From NCBI GenBank assembly GCA_900541475.1, contig UQJV01000008.1, positions 1 to 54,899 on the forward strand: a stretch of DNA of 54,899 nt, written 5' to 3'. A program made the translations under genes and the position numbers. The notes beneath the pieces were generated by a model. The model searched no databases. It was given only the letters and a program-made list of their open reading frames with translations, and had not been told where the DNA came from. Below, one piece after another: positions 41,134-50,275 of the stretch (within the stretch, counting starts at the first letter, position 1; each line of letters starts with the position of its first letter). This DNA is from an uncultured Collinsella sp. (GTDB lineage: Bacteria; Actinomycetota; Coriobacteriia; Coriobacteriales; Coriobacteriaceae).

Positions 41134-42897
41134 ATGGCAGATTCCACCACCGATAACAACAATCTAGATCCCTTGGGTGACGAGACGGCGGTTGTCGATG
41201 AGGTCGACGCCGCCGTCTCGGGCGCTCGCAAGAAACCGCGTGCTGTCGATATGGTCCCCGAGGAGCCCGACGCGATGGCGCCGGACGAGGAATACCAGCT
41301 CACGCCGGCGGGTCGTCGTGAGCGCATTGGGCAGATCGTTCGCCTGATCAAGAAGTACCGCGTATGGGATAACCTCACGCCGGTGCGCCTGCGTCGTCTG
41401 CTCGAAGAGCTCGGCCCCATGTTCGTTAAAATGGGACAGATTCTGGCCAACCGCTCCGAGATCTTGCCGCAGCGGTTTTGCGACGAGCTGCGCCGTCTGC
41501 GCTCCGACGTAGAGCCGGTGCCGTATGAGGTAGTGCTCCGCTGTCTGGAAGAGGAATACGGCCAGCGCCTGGGGCAGATGTTCGACGCGATCGACCCCAA
41601 CCCGCTCGGAAGCGCATCGCTCGCGCAGGTGCACCGCGCCCGCCTGGTGACAGGCGAGGACGTGGCCGTTAAGGTGCAGCGCCCCGGCGCGCAACAGGTC
41701 ATGGCGCAGGACATCGACATCATCCGTTCGGTGGTGCGCATCGTTTCCAAGTTCGTCAACACCGATCAGTTTGTTGACCTGCACGGTGTGGTCGAGGAGC
41801 TGTGGACCTCGTTTCGCGAGGAGACCAACTTTTTGGCCGAGGCCAAAAACCTCAACGATTTCTATGACTTCCACAAAAGCGTGCATGGCGTGTCGTGTCC
41901 CAAGTCCTATCTGGATCTGTGCACCGAGCACGTCGTGGTCATGGACTACATCGACGGTATTTCCATCGCCGATCCCGAGCGCCTGGTAGCCGAGGGCTAT
42001 GACCTGGAAAAGATCGGCTCGGCGATTGTCGAGGACTACTCGACGCAGGTGCTCGATGACGGCTTTTTCCATGCCGACCCGCATGCGGGAAACATCATCC
42101 TCAAAGATGGCATCGTTTACTTTATCGACCTGGGCATGGTCGGGCGCATGTCGAGTCACGACCGCGGTATCGTCAAGGATATAATTTTCGCCGTGGCCGA
42201 GGGCGACGTGCCCAAGCTCAAGGATTCGCTCATGCGCTTTGCCGTGACGCGCGGCGACTCGGCCGAGCTTGACCATTCGGCCTTTTTGTCCGACTTGGAC
42301 TTTATCGTCGCCGACTTTGCGGGTCTTGATCTTAAGGACCTGGATATCGGCGAGTTTTTGACCTCGCTGGTGAACCTGGCGCGCAAGAACGATGTCGAGC
42401 TGCCGAGCGTGGTGACGATGTTCGCGCGCGGCATGGTGACGCTCGAGGGCCTGCTGACCGAGTACATGCCCAACGTTAACATGATCCAAATCATCCAGGC
42501 GCACATTAAAAACGAGAAGAGTACCTACGCACGCATGCGCGACATGGGTCGCGATTTCGCTGCGAGTAGCTACCGAGCGGCAAAGGGTTCGCTCGAAGCG
42601 GCTGAGTATCTGGGCCTGGCGTCGCGCATGCTCACGCGCGGTCAGCTCAAGCTGAACCTGCAGCTCATGAGTAGCGACAAGGCGCTGCGCCAGATTGGCG
42701 GCATCGTCGACCGCATGTCAATGGCCATCGTCATCGCCGGCCTGTTTATCGGCTCGTCGGTGGTCTACTACGCGCGCATCGAGCCGGTTGTGTTTGGTAT
42801 TCCGGTCATCGGCCTTTTTGGCTACGTGAGCGCGCTGGTGCTGGCGTTGATGCTGGGGCGTGAGATCTGGCGCAACAGCCACGGCGGCAAGCACTAG
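41134..42897 (+). CDS. UbiB/AarF/ABC1 family atypical kinase
   Basis: A 587-aa ABC1-family protein. Family elements in order are LEELGPMFVKMGQILANR (KxGQ motif, about residue 100), GSASLAQVHRARL (Ala-rich nucleotide loop), VAVKVQRPGA (ATP lysine), EETNFLAEAKN, VVVMDYIDG, HADPHAGNIIL (catalytic loop) and YFIDLGMVG (DFG-like). Two membrane helices end the protein (MAIVIAGLFIGSSVVYYA and VIGLFGYVSALVLALML). The family supports quinone and lipid metabolism as an ATPase/kinase. No ubiquinone pathway is expected here; a menaquinone or lipid role is inferred. The ribosome site is poor, consistent with coupling to the upstream gene. Confidence 0.93.
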   Translation: MADSTTDNNNLDPLGDETAVVDEVDAAVSGARKKPRAVDMVPEEPDAMAPDEEYQLTPAGRRERIGQIVRLIKKYRVWDNLTPVRLRRLLEELGPMFVKMGQILANRSEILPQRFCDELRRLRSDVEPVPYEVVLRCLEEEYGQRLGQMFDAIDPNPLGSASLAQVHRARLVTGEDVAVKVQRPGAQQVMAQDIDIIRSVVRIVSKFVNTDQFVDLHGVVEELWTSFREETNFLAEAKNLNDFYDFHKSVHGVSCPKSYLDLCTEHVVVMDYIDGISIADPERLVAEGYDLEKIGSAIVEDYSTQVLDDGFFHADPHAGNIILKDGIVYFIDLGMVGRMSSHDRGIVKDIIFAVAEGDVPKLKDSLMRFAVTRGDSAELDHSAFLSDLDFIVADFAGLDLKDLDIGEFLTSLVNLARKNDVELPSVVTMFARGMVTLEGLLTEYMPNVNMIQIIQAHIKNEKSTYARMRDMGRDFAASSYRAAKGSLEAAEYLGLASRMLTRGQLKLNLQLMSSDKALRQIGGIVDRMSMAIVIAGLFIGSSVVYYARIEPVVFGIPVIGLFGYVSALVLALMLGREIWRNSHGGKH

Positions 42898-42901
42898 GGG
42901 C

Positions 42902-42921
42902 TGCGGTCGGCACCGCATTTT
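42902..42921 (+). terminator. Short terminator-like hairpin after the UbiB-like gene
   Basis: Stem TGCGGT / ACCGCA with loop CGGC and TTTT, 4 nt after the stop codon. The stem is short, so it may be weak. Confidence 0.45.
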
Positions 42922-43002
42922 CCTATCGCAAACAATAGCTTTTACCTTGGGTTTCGCCTGCGTGCGGGGCCCTTTTGCGTGATACCATAATGACGGTAAT
43001 AA

Positions 43003-43177
43003 TCGATGGCCTAGATGGTGGTGCGGAGACGCACAAATGCGCGGTTTTCCTGCGCGTTTGGGAGAATCGGGGTGCAAATCCCCGGCTGTACCAGTAACCG
43101 TAATTCCTTATGTCTCGGGAGAATCGTGTCGCAGATCGGACGACGCGCCCGGGCCGGCAAGGTTAAGTCGGATCGCC
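43003..43177 (+). ncRNA. Cobalamin riboswitch
   Basis: The core is readable by eye: TTTGGGAGAATCGGGGTG, then CAAATCCCCGGCTG, TACCAGTAACCGTAA, and at the 3' end a B12-box-like AAGTCGGATCGCC. These match the cobalamin aptamer order (GGGAA, GGTG-AA-TCC, GCTG, CCCGC-AC-GTAA, AGTC-GGA-CC-GCC). Several helices flank the core, e.g. ATGCGCG pairing with TGCGCG. The 5' boundary is approximate. It lies 151 nt before the chosen start of the DUF4430 operon and should repress it when B12 is plentiful. Whether it acts on translation or transcription is unclear; no obvious terminator follows within the leader. Confidence 0.85.
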
Positions 43178-43328
43178 TCCCATCTTGCACGCGGCCGCGG
43201 CGCATGCTGCCGGTACGCGTTGGGCTCTGGAGGGAAGGAGGACCCCGATGGGGGTACTCGAGCGCAATGTGCGCGATGACGTGGGGCAGCCGCTGGGCAA
43301 TGCTCCAAGTGCAGACAGTAGGAGACAA

Positions 43329-46300
43329 ATGGATATGTTTGAGGACGAGTGCCAGCGCGCCTCGTGGCGTCGTCATGGAGCGCTTGCCCGCGGCGTAGCC
43401 AAGCGCGGTTTGGTGGCGTTCCTGGCCTTCGCGATGGCATTCAGCACCACGCCGGCCCAGCTTTGGGCCGATGGCGCCGAGGGCATTGCCGAGGCCGTGG
43501 CTCAGGCCACAACGCCGAGCGAGGGCGCGCAGGCCACGGACGGTGCTGCAGATACTACCGCGGCTGCTGCTGACGCAAACGATTCGGCTGCAGGTGGCTC
43601 CTCCGAAACTGGGGATACGGGTTCGGCCGCGCCTGACAACGTGAGCGATGATGCATCGGACGACCCCGCTGCGTCAGACCCTGCTTCGGCCACCCCGGCG
43701 AGCGAGGCGTCTGACACCACCGCCGAGACCGGCGACGCGACTGCGGTGGCCAGCGAGCCCAGTGTTGCCAAGGCCGCGTCTCGTGCCGCTGCTACGTTTT
43801 CCTCGAATAATGGTGTCAGCGTCGGAAAGAGCCAGTCGCCTTCTCGTTGGGCTGGCTCTAACTTCACCGCTTTTATCCAGAGTAATACTACGCTCTATGC
43901 GAATGTTTGGACTTCGTCCAGCAAGCGCGCCAGCGCTTCGGGCTGCACCTATCAGTGGCTTGCTGCCGACATCAGCAACAAGAGCGATGCGGACAATTCC
44001 GCGTTTGTTCCTGTCGAGGGTCAGACGGGCGCATCGATCGTTTTGGACGATGCCCTGCGCACTCAGCTTAACGGCAAGTGCCTGCGCGTACGCATTACCG
44101 ATGCCAGCGGTAACGTCATCTACGGCCCGACTAAGGGCGCCAACAACCAAAAGCTGACAGCGACGAACACCATCAAGGCGCCCGTTCCTACCAAGACGGC
44201 ACTGGATGCAAAGTCTTATGTCCTCATCCAGTCTTCGGCAGACGATTCGAGCTCGTATTCGTCTGTTAAGGCCGAGATGCTGAACCCTGGCACTACGCTT
44301 TGGGCGAACGCCTACGACGGCGAAGCGGTTCCCAATAAGCGTATTGCGACACAGGCCGGCTGGACCTATCAGTGGCTTGCGTCTGACGTGCGCGATGCCG
44401 AGGATTCCGCCTATCAGGCAATTCCGGGCCAGACCGCCCAGTCGCTGACGATCACGGACGAACTCGCTTCGCAACTTGCGGGCAAGTACATTCGCGTTAA
44501 GGTTGTCGGCGATGGCCAGGAGCTGTACGGTCCGAGCAGCTCTTTCGGGACGCCCGCGTCTGTTGGCTACAATACGCCGGGTCCTGTTGCCGCGAGTGAC
44601 CAGATCGCGTTAGGCCATATCGTTCTCGCCTATAACGGCGCCGAATTTGGCGACGATTATGAGAACGTCCCCAACGCTAACGTCGGTGACACGATTAAGG
44701 CTGCCGCCTACTACCTTAACTACGACACGCCGACTGACCTCTATGGCTCCGACAAGGTCGATTTTTCTTGGTGGGTGGCCGATTCTGCTGACGGCACGTT
44801 CGAGCAGGTTGCAACTGGTGATACCTTCACGGTTACCAAGGAGTGCGCGAACCGCTACCTCAAGGTGGTCGCTAAGGCCAAGAAGGGTATCCCCGGCTCC
44901 GATAGCTGTGAGACCAAGGCGGGCCGCATTCTGCCCAAGGGCGCGACGACGCTCGATTCAGTTGCATTTACCAATGCGAGCAAGGGCGCCAAGGACACTG
45001 GCTCTACGATTGAGGCGTGCGCCTACAAGGCGGTCGATTACTCGTCTGAGCCGGTTACCGAGGGCGTTACCTACACGTGGCGTTGGTCCTCTGTCGACCC
45101 GTCTTCCTCTGCGTTTGATGCGAAGACCGACTGGCATGTGGTCGAGGGCAAAACCGACAGCAGCTTTACGATTCCCGATGACTACGCCAAGCGCTGGGTG
45201 AGCGTGTCGGCCACTGCGGGCGATAACACCGTAGAGGCGACTACTGCTGTGGCCGTTAAGGCCGCAGGCTCGCACGAGCTGTTCCTGACGTATCTCAAAA
45301 AGATCGTCGGCGATCAGAGCGATGACGCCAAGTTTGTCTACAAGAGTGGCGAAAAGATCGGTGTTACTGCATTCGAGAAGACGTCTGCAGGAACAAAGGG
45401 TGCCGAGCTTACATCTGATCAACTGACGTATACGTGGCAGATTGCCGATAGCGCCCAGGGTCCGTTCACGACGCTGACGGATGAGAACGCGCACAGGCCG
45501 TCGTTCGTAATTTCGCAAAAGTACGTCGGCAAGTACCTCAAGTGCATCGTCGACGGTGGCTACAACACCGACTATGCCTCCACGCGTTATGCCATCGTCA
45601 AGGGCGAAGATGCCAAGGCGTATACCCTGACATCGGTTAATGTCGCTTCGAGCGGCAACCTTGCACAGGTCGGCGGAACGCTTACCCCTACTGCCAATTA
45701 CATGGCAACGGGCGATTGGGGCGATTACGAGACGGCACTCCCCGAGGGCTCCCTCGTCGATTACCGCTGGTATCTCGCCGATGACGCTGAGGGCACAAAT
45801 GCCCACGAGCTGTTTGGCGCCGACGAAACGACCGGCGCGATCACGCTTCCCGCCTCGGCTGAGGGCAAATACGCCTATGTCGTGGCAAACGCCGGCAACA
45901 ACGATGTCAAGAGCACCGCTTGGCTCGTTAATTCTTCCGACGAAAAGTCTCTTTCCGTTAACGTCAGGGTTGTAGGCGTAAGCAAGCACGATGTCGGTCA
46001 GTCCTATGACCTTGTGGACTGGGTGCCGACGGCCTCGTTTGAGTGGTCGAGTACCCAAAAAATGTCTGCCTGGGACATCTTTGCCAAGGTGCTTGACGAC
46101 GCCGGCTATAGCTATAGCACGGACGGCGGCGTTCCCTATTCGGTTACGAACCCCGATAAGTCCCAGACGCTCGCGATGGAAAACACGGCGTCCGGCTATA
46201 AGTACTGGCGTTTTGATATTAATGGCAAGGCTGCCAACTCTTATGCCACGGGCTACTACCCGAGCGATGGCGACACGCTCGAGCTGGTGTACGAGGATCC

Positions 46301-49300
46301 CACGGGCACGGTTTCCACGCAGGTTTCCGCGACGTGTTCGGTCGTCGGCACCGACACCAAGGGTGCTCAGCAGACCTGGGCCGCCGCTCAGAGCATTACG
46401 CTGAAGAAGGGCTCGACCGCGGCCGACCTCTCCGAGCAGCTCTTCAAGCAGACCGGCCTCAAGGCCGACTACGACCCCAACGGCTCCTGGGGCTGGGCGC
46501 TCAATTCGATCACGTCGCCCTTCGACTCCGGCCGCACGCTCGCCTACGACCCGACGACCGAAGCGTACTGGCAGCTGTTCATCAACGGCAAGTCCTCCAT
46601 GGTCGGCGCCGGCGGCTACACGCTCAAGGCCGGCGACTCCGTCGTCTGGTACTACTCGAAGTACAACGACCCCGCTCCTGCCGATCAGCTTTCGGTAAGC
46701 TGCACCGTTATCGGCCAGGATGCTTCGGGCGCCCGGCAGACGTGGGCACAGCCTACGACAGCTCTCGTGGACGAGGGAACAACCGCTGCTGACCTTTCCG
46801 AGCAGATCTTTAAAAAGTCTGGCATTGGCGCCAAAACGGGGGAGAGCTCGTTTGGCTGGTATCTCGAGTCGCTGACCTCGCCGTTCGAAAAGAACGTGAC
46901 CCTCTCGAGCGAGAAGGTTGACGAAAACACCTGGAAATATTGGCAGTTCTTTGTCAATGGCAAGCCTGTTGATGTTGGTGCGGGCGCCTATACGCTTAAG
47001 GCAAGCGACGAGATCGCTTGGGTCTATGGCTCCGACGGCACCATGCCTGGTCAGGTCTCCGTTTCGATGGAGATCATCGGCAAGAAGGACGATAAGGCTC
47101 AGCGCTGGACTGATCCTTCGATGCAGGTGTTCGTTGAGGGCACGACGATTAAGGATGCATCTGCTGCCTATTTCGATGCCCTGGGCATTGATTCCGTGAT
47201 GCTCAATGATGGCGGCTATTGGAATGTCCATAGCCTCGTGTCCCCGCTTGATGGCACAAAGCTGACGGGCTCCTGGTCGTTCTTTGTAAACGGGGACCCC
47301 GGGACTCAGCTCGATGGTGACTACGCGCTCAAGTCGGGCGACAAGATCGTCTGGGCATATGCTGCCGGCGACACGGTGCCCAATCCTGACGAAATCGTCG
47401 TGGATCCGAGCGCTTCGCGCCCGACCGATTGGAAAGCCGACTGGAACGGCAATTCCAATGCGGTGGTCGAGAACGTGTCCACCCCTACGGGCGCGCTGGC
47501 AAGCTCTTGGACGTTCGATTGGAAGGCCTACTCGGGCGCCACGTATCCCAACGCGAGCGAGCCGATTGTCGTAAACGGCAACGTGTATCTCGCCGTCAAC
47601 AAGCGCTTGCTTAAGATCGACGCAGAGTCGGGCAAGGTGCTTGCCGAGTCGAACCTTAAGACTACGATTGGCTACACGACGCGTCCGATTTATACGAACG
47701 GCTTGGTCATCGTCCCGCTCGATGGCGGTGCGGTCCAGGCTCTGACGGCCGATACGCTCACGACGGTTTGGGTTACCGACCCTGTGAGCAAAACTGCTCA
47801 GTCGAATTCTCAGCTGACGGTCGATGGCAACTATCTCTATGTCGGCACCGTTGATGTCGACTATGGTAAGGGCGTGTATAACAACGGCCATCTGACGCGC
47901 ATCAATATCCTGACCGGTGCCGTTTCCTGGCAGCACGTCAACGCCGATGAGGGTTATTACTGGACGGGTGCTACCGTGGGTGACGGCTTTATTCTGGTTC
48001 CCACCAGCGCCGGTACCGTTGAGATGCTCGGCAAGTCTTCGGGCGCTGTGCTTGGAAGCGTTTCCGTTGGGGCTATCGTTAACTCCTCCTGTGTGCTCTC
48101 CGCCGACGGTAGCCATGCTTATCTGATTTCGCGCGATGGCAAGCTGCACGTTTTGGCGATTTCTGACGGTAGTTCGCGTGGTGCGGATGCCGCTTCGCGC
48201 ATTTCCGAAGAGCGCGTCGTCGACCTGGGTCTTACGGGATGCGCCTGCATGCCTACGCTGTATGGCAACAAGCTGATTGTCGGCGGCGAGGTTTCCGGTG
48301 GCTCTGCGCTGGCGATTGTCGACCTTGATAATGACTTTGCTACGACGTTGGTTTCGTCTGCTGATGGCTCCGCGCTTCCCATCGGCGGCATCAAGGGTGC
48401 ACCGCTCGTGAGCGCCCAGGCAGATGGCACGTATGTCTACTTCACGGTTAACTACGGTGCGACTTCCGACTATGTGAACTACACCTCGGGCGGCGGTGTC
48501 TATCGCTACAAGCTGGGTGACGCGCAGGCGACCGGTGCGTTTAGCGCAACGGGACACAACAACTACTGCGACTCGCCGATTGCCTGCGACGCCAAGGGCA
48601 ACCTCTACTACATCAACGATTCCGGCACGTTGTTCAAGCTGAATGGTGGCGTTAAGGTCTCGTTCGAGACTGGTGATGGTTCCAAGGTCGATTTCCAGAC
48701 TACGGCCGACGGCAAGCTGGTTAAGCCTGCCGATCCGACGCGTGAGGGCTACACCTTCGGTGGCTGGTACACCGATGAGGCTTGCACGGAGGCGTATGAC
48801 TTCGGCACGCCGGTGACGGCCGATATGACGCTGTATGCCAAGTGGACCAAGAACGCCGTTAACCCTGACGGCAATGGCGGTTCTGGCTCTAACGGTGGCA
48901 GCGGCTCCGGCACTGGTGCTGGTACCGGCACGGGCGCTGGCGCGGGCACTGGCTCCGGCTCGAAGGGTGGCGCTGTCGCCCCGGGTCAGAAGCCGGTGAC
49001 CAAGACGACGGTGTCGACCAAGACCGGGACCAAGGACAACAAGTCCGACAAGAAGGACTCCGACAAGTCCGACAAGAAGGACGAGAAGAAGTCTGACAAG
49101 AAGGACGGCAAGTCCGACAAGAAGTCCGACTCCAAGTCCGACAAGGCATCCGCTTCCACGACCACTGCCAAGAAGTCCACTGAGGCTTCCGCGCAGGAGT
49201 CTGGCCTCAACCCGCTCGCTATTGTCGGCATCGCGGCCGGCGTGATCGGCCTCGCGCTCATCGCCGTCTTCATGCTGACCAAGCGCGGCAAGGGTGACGG

Positions 49301-49313
49301 TAATGCCCGATAA
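43329..49313 (+). CDS. Giant surface protein: Ig-like repeats, four DUF4430-like domains, beta-propeller, InlB-type repeat, membrane anchor
   Basis: A 1994-aa secreted protein. In order: a signal segment (LVAFLAFAMAFSTTPAQLWA, about 28-47); an Ala/Asp/Ser/Thr-rich linker; about six Ig-like repeats (residues 158-874) marked by TYQWLAAD, TYQWLASD, FSWWVADSADG, YTWRWS, YTWQIADSAQG and YRWYLADDAEG; four DUF4430-like domains (about 875-1357) with hallmark NGK and GDxVxWxY motifs (e.g. WQLFINGKSSMVGAGGYTL, AGDSVVWYY); a PQQ-like propeller (about 1381-1774); one InlB/flg_new repeat (about 1775-1844, GYTFGGWYTDEACTE); Gly- and Lys-rich stalks; and a C-terminal membrane helix (about 1961-1985). There is no LPxTG. 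DUF4430 is related to the C-terminal domain of transcobalamin and intrinsic factor. Start: ATG 43329 with AGGAG; ATG 43248 with AAGGAGG is in frame and possible, but the intervening codons (AGG AGA, CCA, AGT) look non-coding. The riboswitch upstream supports corrinoid binding. Confidence 0.88.
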   Translation: MDMFEDECQRASWRRHGALARGVAKRGLVAFLAFAMAFSTTPAQLWADGAEGIAEAVAQATTPSEGAQATDGAADTTAAAADANDSAAGGSSETGDTGSAAPDNVSDDASDDPAASDPASATPASEASDTTAETGDATAVASEPSVAKAASRAAATFSSNNGVSVGKSQSPSRWAGSNFTAFIQSNTTLYANVWTSSSKRASASGCTYQWLAADISNKSDADNSAFVPVEGQTGASIVLDDALRTQLNGKCLRVRITDASGNVIYGPTKGANNQKLTATNTIKAPVPTKTALDAKSYVLIQSSADDSSSYSSVKAEMLNPGTTLWANAYDGEAVPNKRIATQAGWTYQWLASDVRDAEDSAYQAIPGQTAQSLTITDELASQLAGKYIRVKVVGDGQELYGPSSSFGTPASVGYNTPGPVAASDQIALGHIVLAYNGAEFGDDYENVPNANVGDTIKAAAYYLNYDTPTDLYGSDKVDFSWWVADSADGTFEQVATGDTFTVTKECANRYLKVVAKAKKGIPGSDSCETKAGRILPKGATTLDSVAFTNASKGAKDTGSTIEACAYKAVDYSSEPVTEGVTYTWRWSSVDPSSSAFDAKTDWHVVEGKTDSSFTIPDDYAKRWVSVSATAGDNTVEATTAVAVKAAGSHELFLTYLKKIVGDQSDDAKFVYKSGEKIGVTAFEKTSAGTKGAELTSDQLTYTWQIADSAQGPFTTLTDENAHRPSFVISQKYVGKYLKCIVDGGYNTDYASTRYAIVKGEDAKAYTLTSVNVASSGNLAQVGGTLTPTANYMATGDWGDYETALPEGSLVDYRWYLADDAEGTNAHELFGADETTGAITLPASAEGKYAYVVANAGNNDVKSTAWLVNSSDEKSLSVNVRVVGVSKHDVGQSYDLVDWVPTASFEWSSTQKMSAWDIFAKVLDDAGYSYSTDGGVPYSVTNPDKSQTLAMENTASGYKYWRFDINGKAANSYATGYYPSDGDTLELVYEDPTGTVSTQVSATCSVVGTDTKGAQQTWAAAQSITLKKGSTAADLSEQLFKQTGLKADYDPNGSWGWALNSITSPFDSGRTLAYDPTTEAYWQLFINGKSSMVGAGGYTLKAGDSVVWYYSKYNDPAPADQLSVSCTVIGQDASGARQTWAQPTTALVDEGTTAADLSEQIFKKSGIGAKTGESSFGWYLESLTSPFEKNVTLSSEKVDENTWKYWQFFVNGKPVDVGAGAYTLKASDEIAWVYGSDGTMPGQVSVSMEIIGKKDDKAQRWTDPSMQVFVEGTTIKDASAAYFDALGIDSVMLNDGGYWNVHSLVSPLDGTKLTGSWSFFVNGDPGTQLDGDYALKSGDKIVWAYAAGDTVPNPDEIVVDPSASRPTDWKADWNGNSNAVVENVSTPTGALASSWTFDWKAYSGATYPNASEPIVVNGNVYLAVNKRLLKIDAESGKVLAESNLKTTIGYTTRPIYTNGLVIVPLDGGAVQALTADTLTTVWVTDPVSKTAQSNSQLTVDGNYLYVGTVDVDYGKGVYNNGHLTRINILTGAVSWQHVNADEGYYWTGATVGDGFILVPTSAGTVEMLGKSSGAVLGSVSVGAIVNSSCVLSADGSHAYLISRDGKLHVLAISDGSSRGADAASRISEERVVDLGLTGCACMPTLYGNKLIVGGEVSGGSALAIVDLDNDFATTLVSSADGSALPIGGIKGAPLVSAQADGTYVYFTVNYGATSDYVNYTSGGGVYRYKLGDAQATGAFSATGHNNYCDSPIACDAKGNLYYINDSGTLFKLNGGVKVSFETGDGSKVDFQTTADGKLVKPADPTREGYTFGGWYTDEACTEAYDFGTPVTADMTLYAKWTKNAVNPDGNGGSGSNGGSGSGTGAGTGTGAGAGTGSGSKGGAVAPGQKPVTKTTVSTKTGTKDNKSDKKDSDKSDKKDEKKSDKKDGKSDKKSDSKSDKASASTTTAKKSTEASAQESGLNPLAIVGIAAGVIGLALIAVFMLTKRGKGDGNAR

Positions 49314-50205
49314 GCCCAAGGAGACCAACGGGCAGCAGCCCGACTCCTCGTTTATCCAGCTCGACGATGCAAAGCAAAAGGGCGCCGCTTCGGCGGCGTC
49401 CGCCCCGCGGCGCAAGGCACTTGTCGGCGTTTTTACGGCTGCTTGCGTTGCCCTGATTGTCGTCTCGCTGGGGTTTGTCCATCCCTCCACAAGCGGTGCC
49501 TGGTCCATCGACTGGATCGTTCAGGCCGTGACGGGGGAGAGCGTCGTTGCCAACGACGCCAGGGGAGCTGGCTCGGCTGCTGCTTCTGGCAAAGCTGACC
49601 CTAAGAACTCCAAGGCTTCGGGCGATGCGAAAGATAAGTCCAAGGACTCGGGTGACGCCAAGGGCGATTCCGAGTCTTCGAACAAGAGCTCGGATAAAAA
49701 CTCGGATGGCAAAAAGTCTGAAGACCAGCGTGGCAAGAAGTCTGGCGATGTATCGGCTGCTCAGAATACCGAAACTGCCGATACTTCTAACACGTCTGGT
49801 GGTACCTCTTCGGGCGGCGGCCAATCGTCTGGCGGCGCCTCTGCTTCTAACGGCGGAACCGCCTCCTCGGGCGGCCAGGGCGGCACGCAGGAGCCCAGTT
49901 ACGTCACGGTGACGGTTGCGGTCACATCGAGCGCCGTGGGCAATCCTGTGTCCGCCGGCGGCACCTATACCTTTAACGAAGGTGCCACCGTCTACGACGC
50001 CCTATGCGCGCTCGGGCTTTCCGTCAACGCACACGGCTCATCGTACGGCACGTATGTCGCCGCGATCGGCGGTTTGGCCGAGAAGCAGTATGGCGGCACG
50101 AGCGGTTGGATGTACTCTGTCAACGGCTCGACGCCCATGACGGCCTGCAGCAACTACGTTCTCTCCAACGGCGACAACGTCGTCTGGTATTACGTAACAG
50201 GCTAG
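49303..50205 (+). CDS. Membrane-anchored DUF4430 (transcobalamin-like) protein
   Basis: A 300-aa protein with a short cytoplasmic tail, one membrane helix (KALVGVFTAACVALIVVSLGF, about 38-59), a long Ser/Asp/Lys/Gly stalk, and one C-terminal DUF4430 domain (about 203-300: TYTFNEGATVYDALCALGLSV, GTSGWMYSVNGSTPM, NYVLSNGDNVVWYYVTG). The ATG at 49303 lies inside the upstream gene (11-bp overlap) with AAGGGTG just before it, so the two are translationally coupled and share the cobalamin riboswitch. The domain is on the outer face. Role inferred: second binding module of the same corrinoid-responsive system. A terminator ends the operon, with no transporter gene following. Confidence 0.88.
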   Translation: MPDKPKETNGQQPDSSFIQLDDAKQKGAASAASAPRRKALVGVFTAACVALIVVSLGFVHPSTSGAWSIDWIVQAVTGESVVANDARGAGSAAASGKADPKNSKASGDAKDKSKDSGDAKGDSESSNKSSDKNSDGKKSEDQRGKKSGDVSAAQNTETADTSNTSGGTSSGGGQSSGGASASNGGTASSGGQGGTQEPSYVTVTVAVTSSAVGNPVSAGGTYTFNEGATVYDALCALGLSVNAHGSSYGTYVAAIGGLAEKQYGGTSGWMYSVNGSTPMTACSNYVLSNGDNVVWYYVTG

Positions 50206-50226
50206 GGATCTCAACATAACGCACGG

Positions 50227-50266
50227 AACGGGCAGTTCGGACAAACATCCAGGCCGCCCGTTTTTT
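50227..50266 (+). terminator. Terminator of the DUF4430 operon
   Basis: Stem AACGGGC / GCCCGTT with a 22-nt loop followed by TTTTTT; 21 nt after the stop codon. Confidence 0.75.
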
Positions 50267-50275
50267 GATGCGAAT

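Noticed and set aside
44958..49508. 1516-codon open frame on the minus strand opposite the giant surface gene
   Set aside because: Same codon-bias shadow; the product is Arg/Val/Gly-rich without domains, and the plus strand has signal peptide, repeats and membrane anchor in register.
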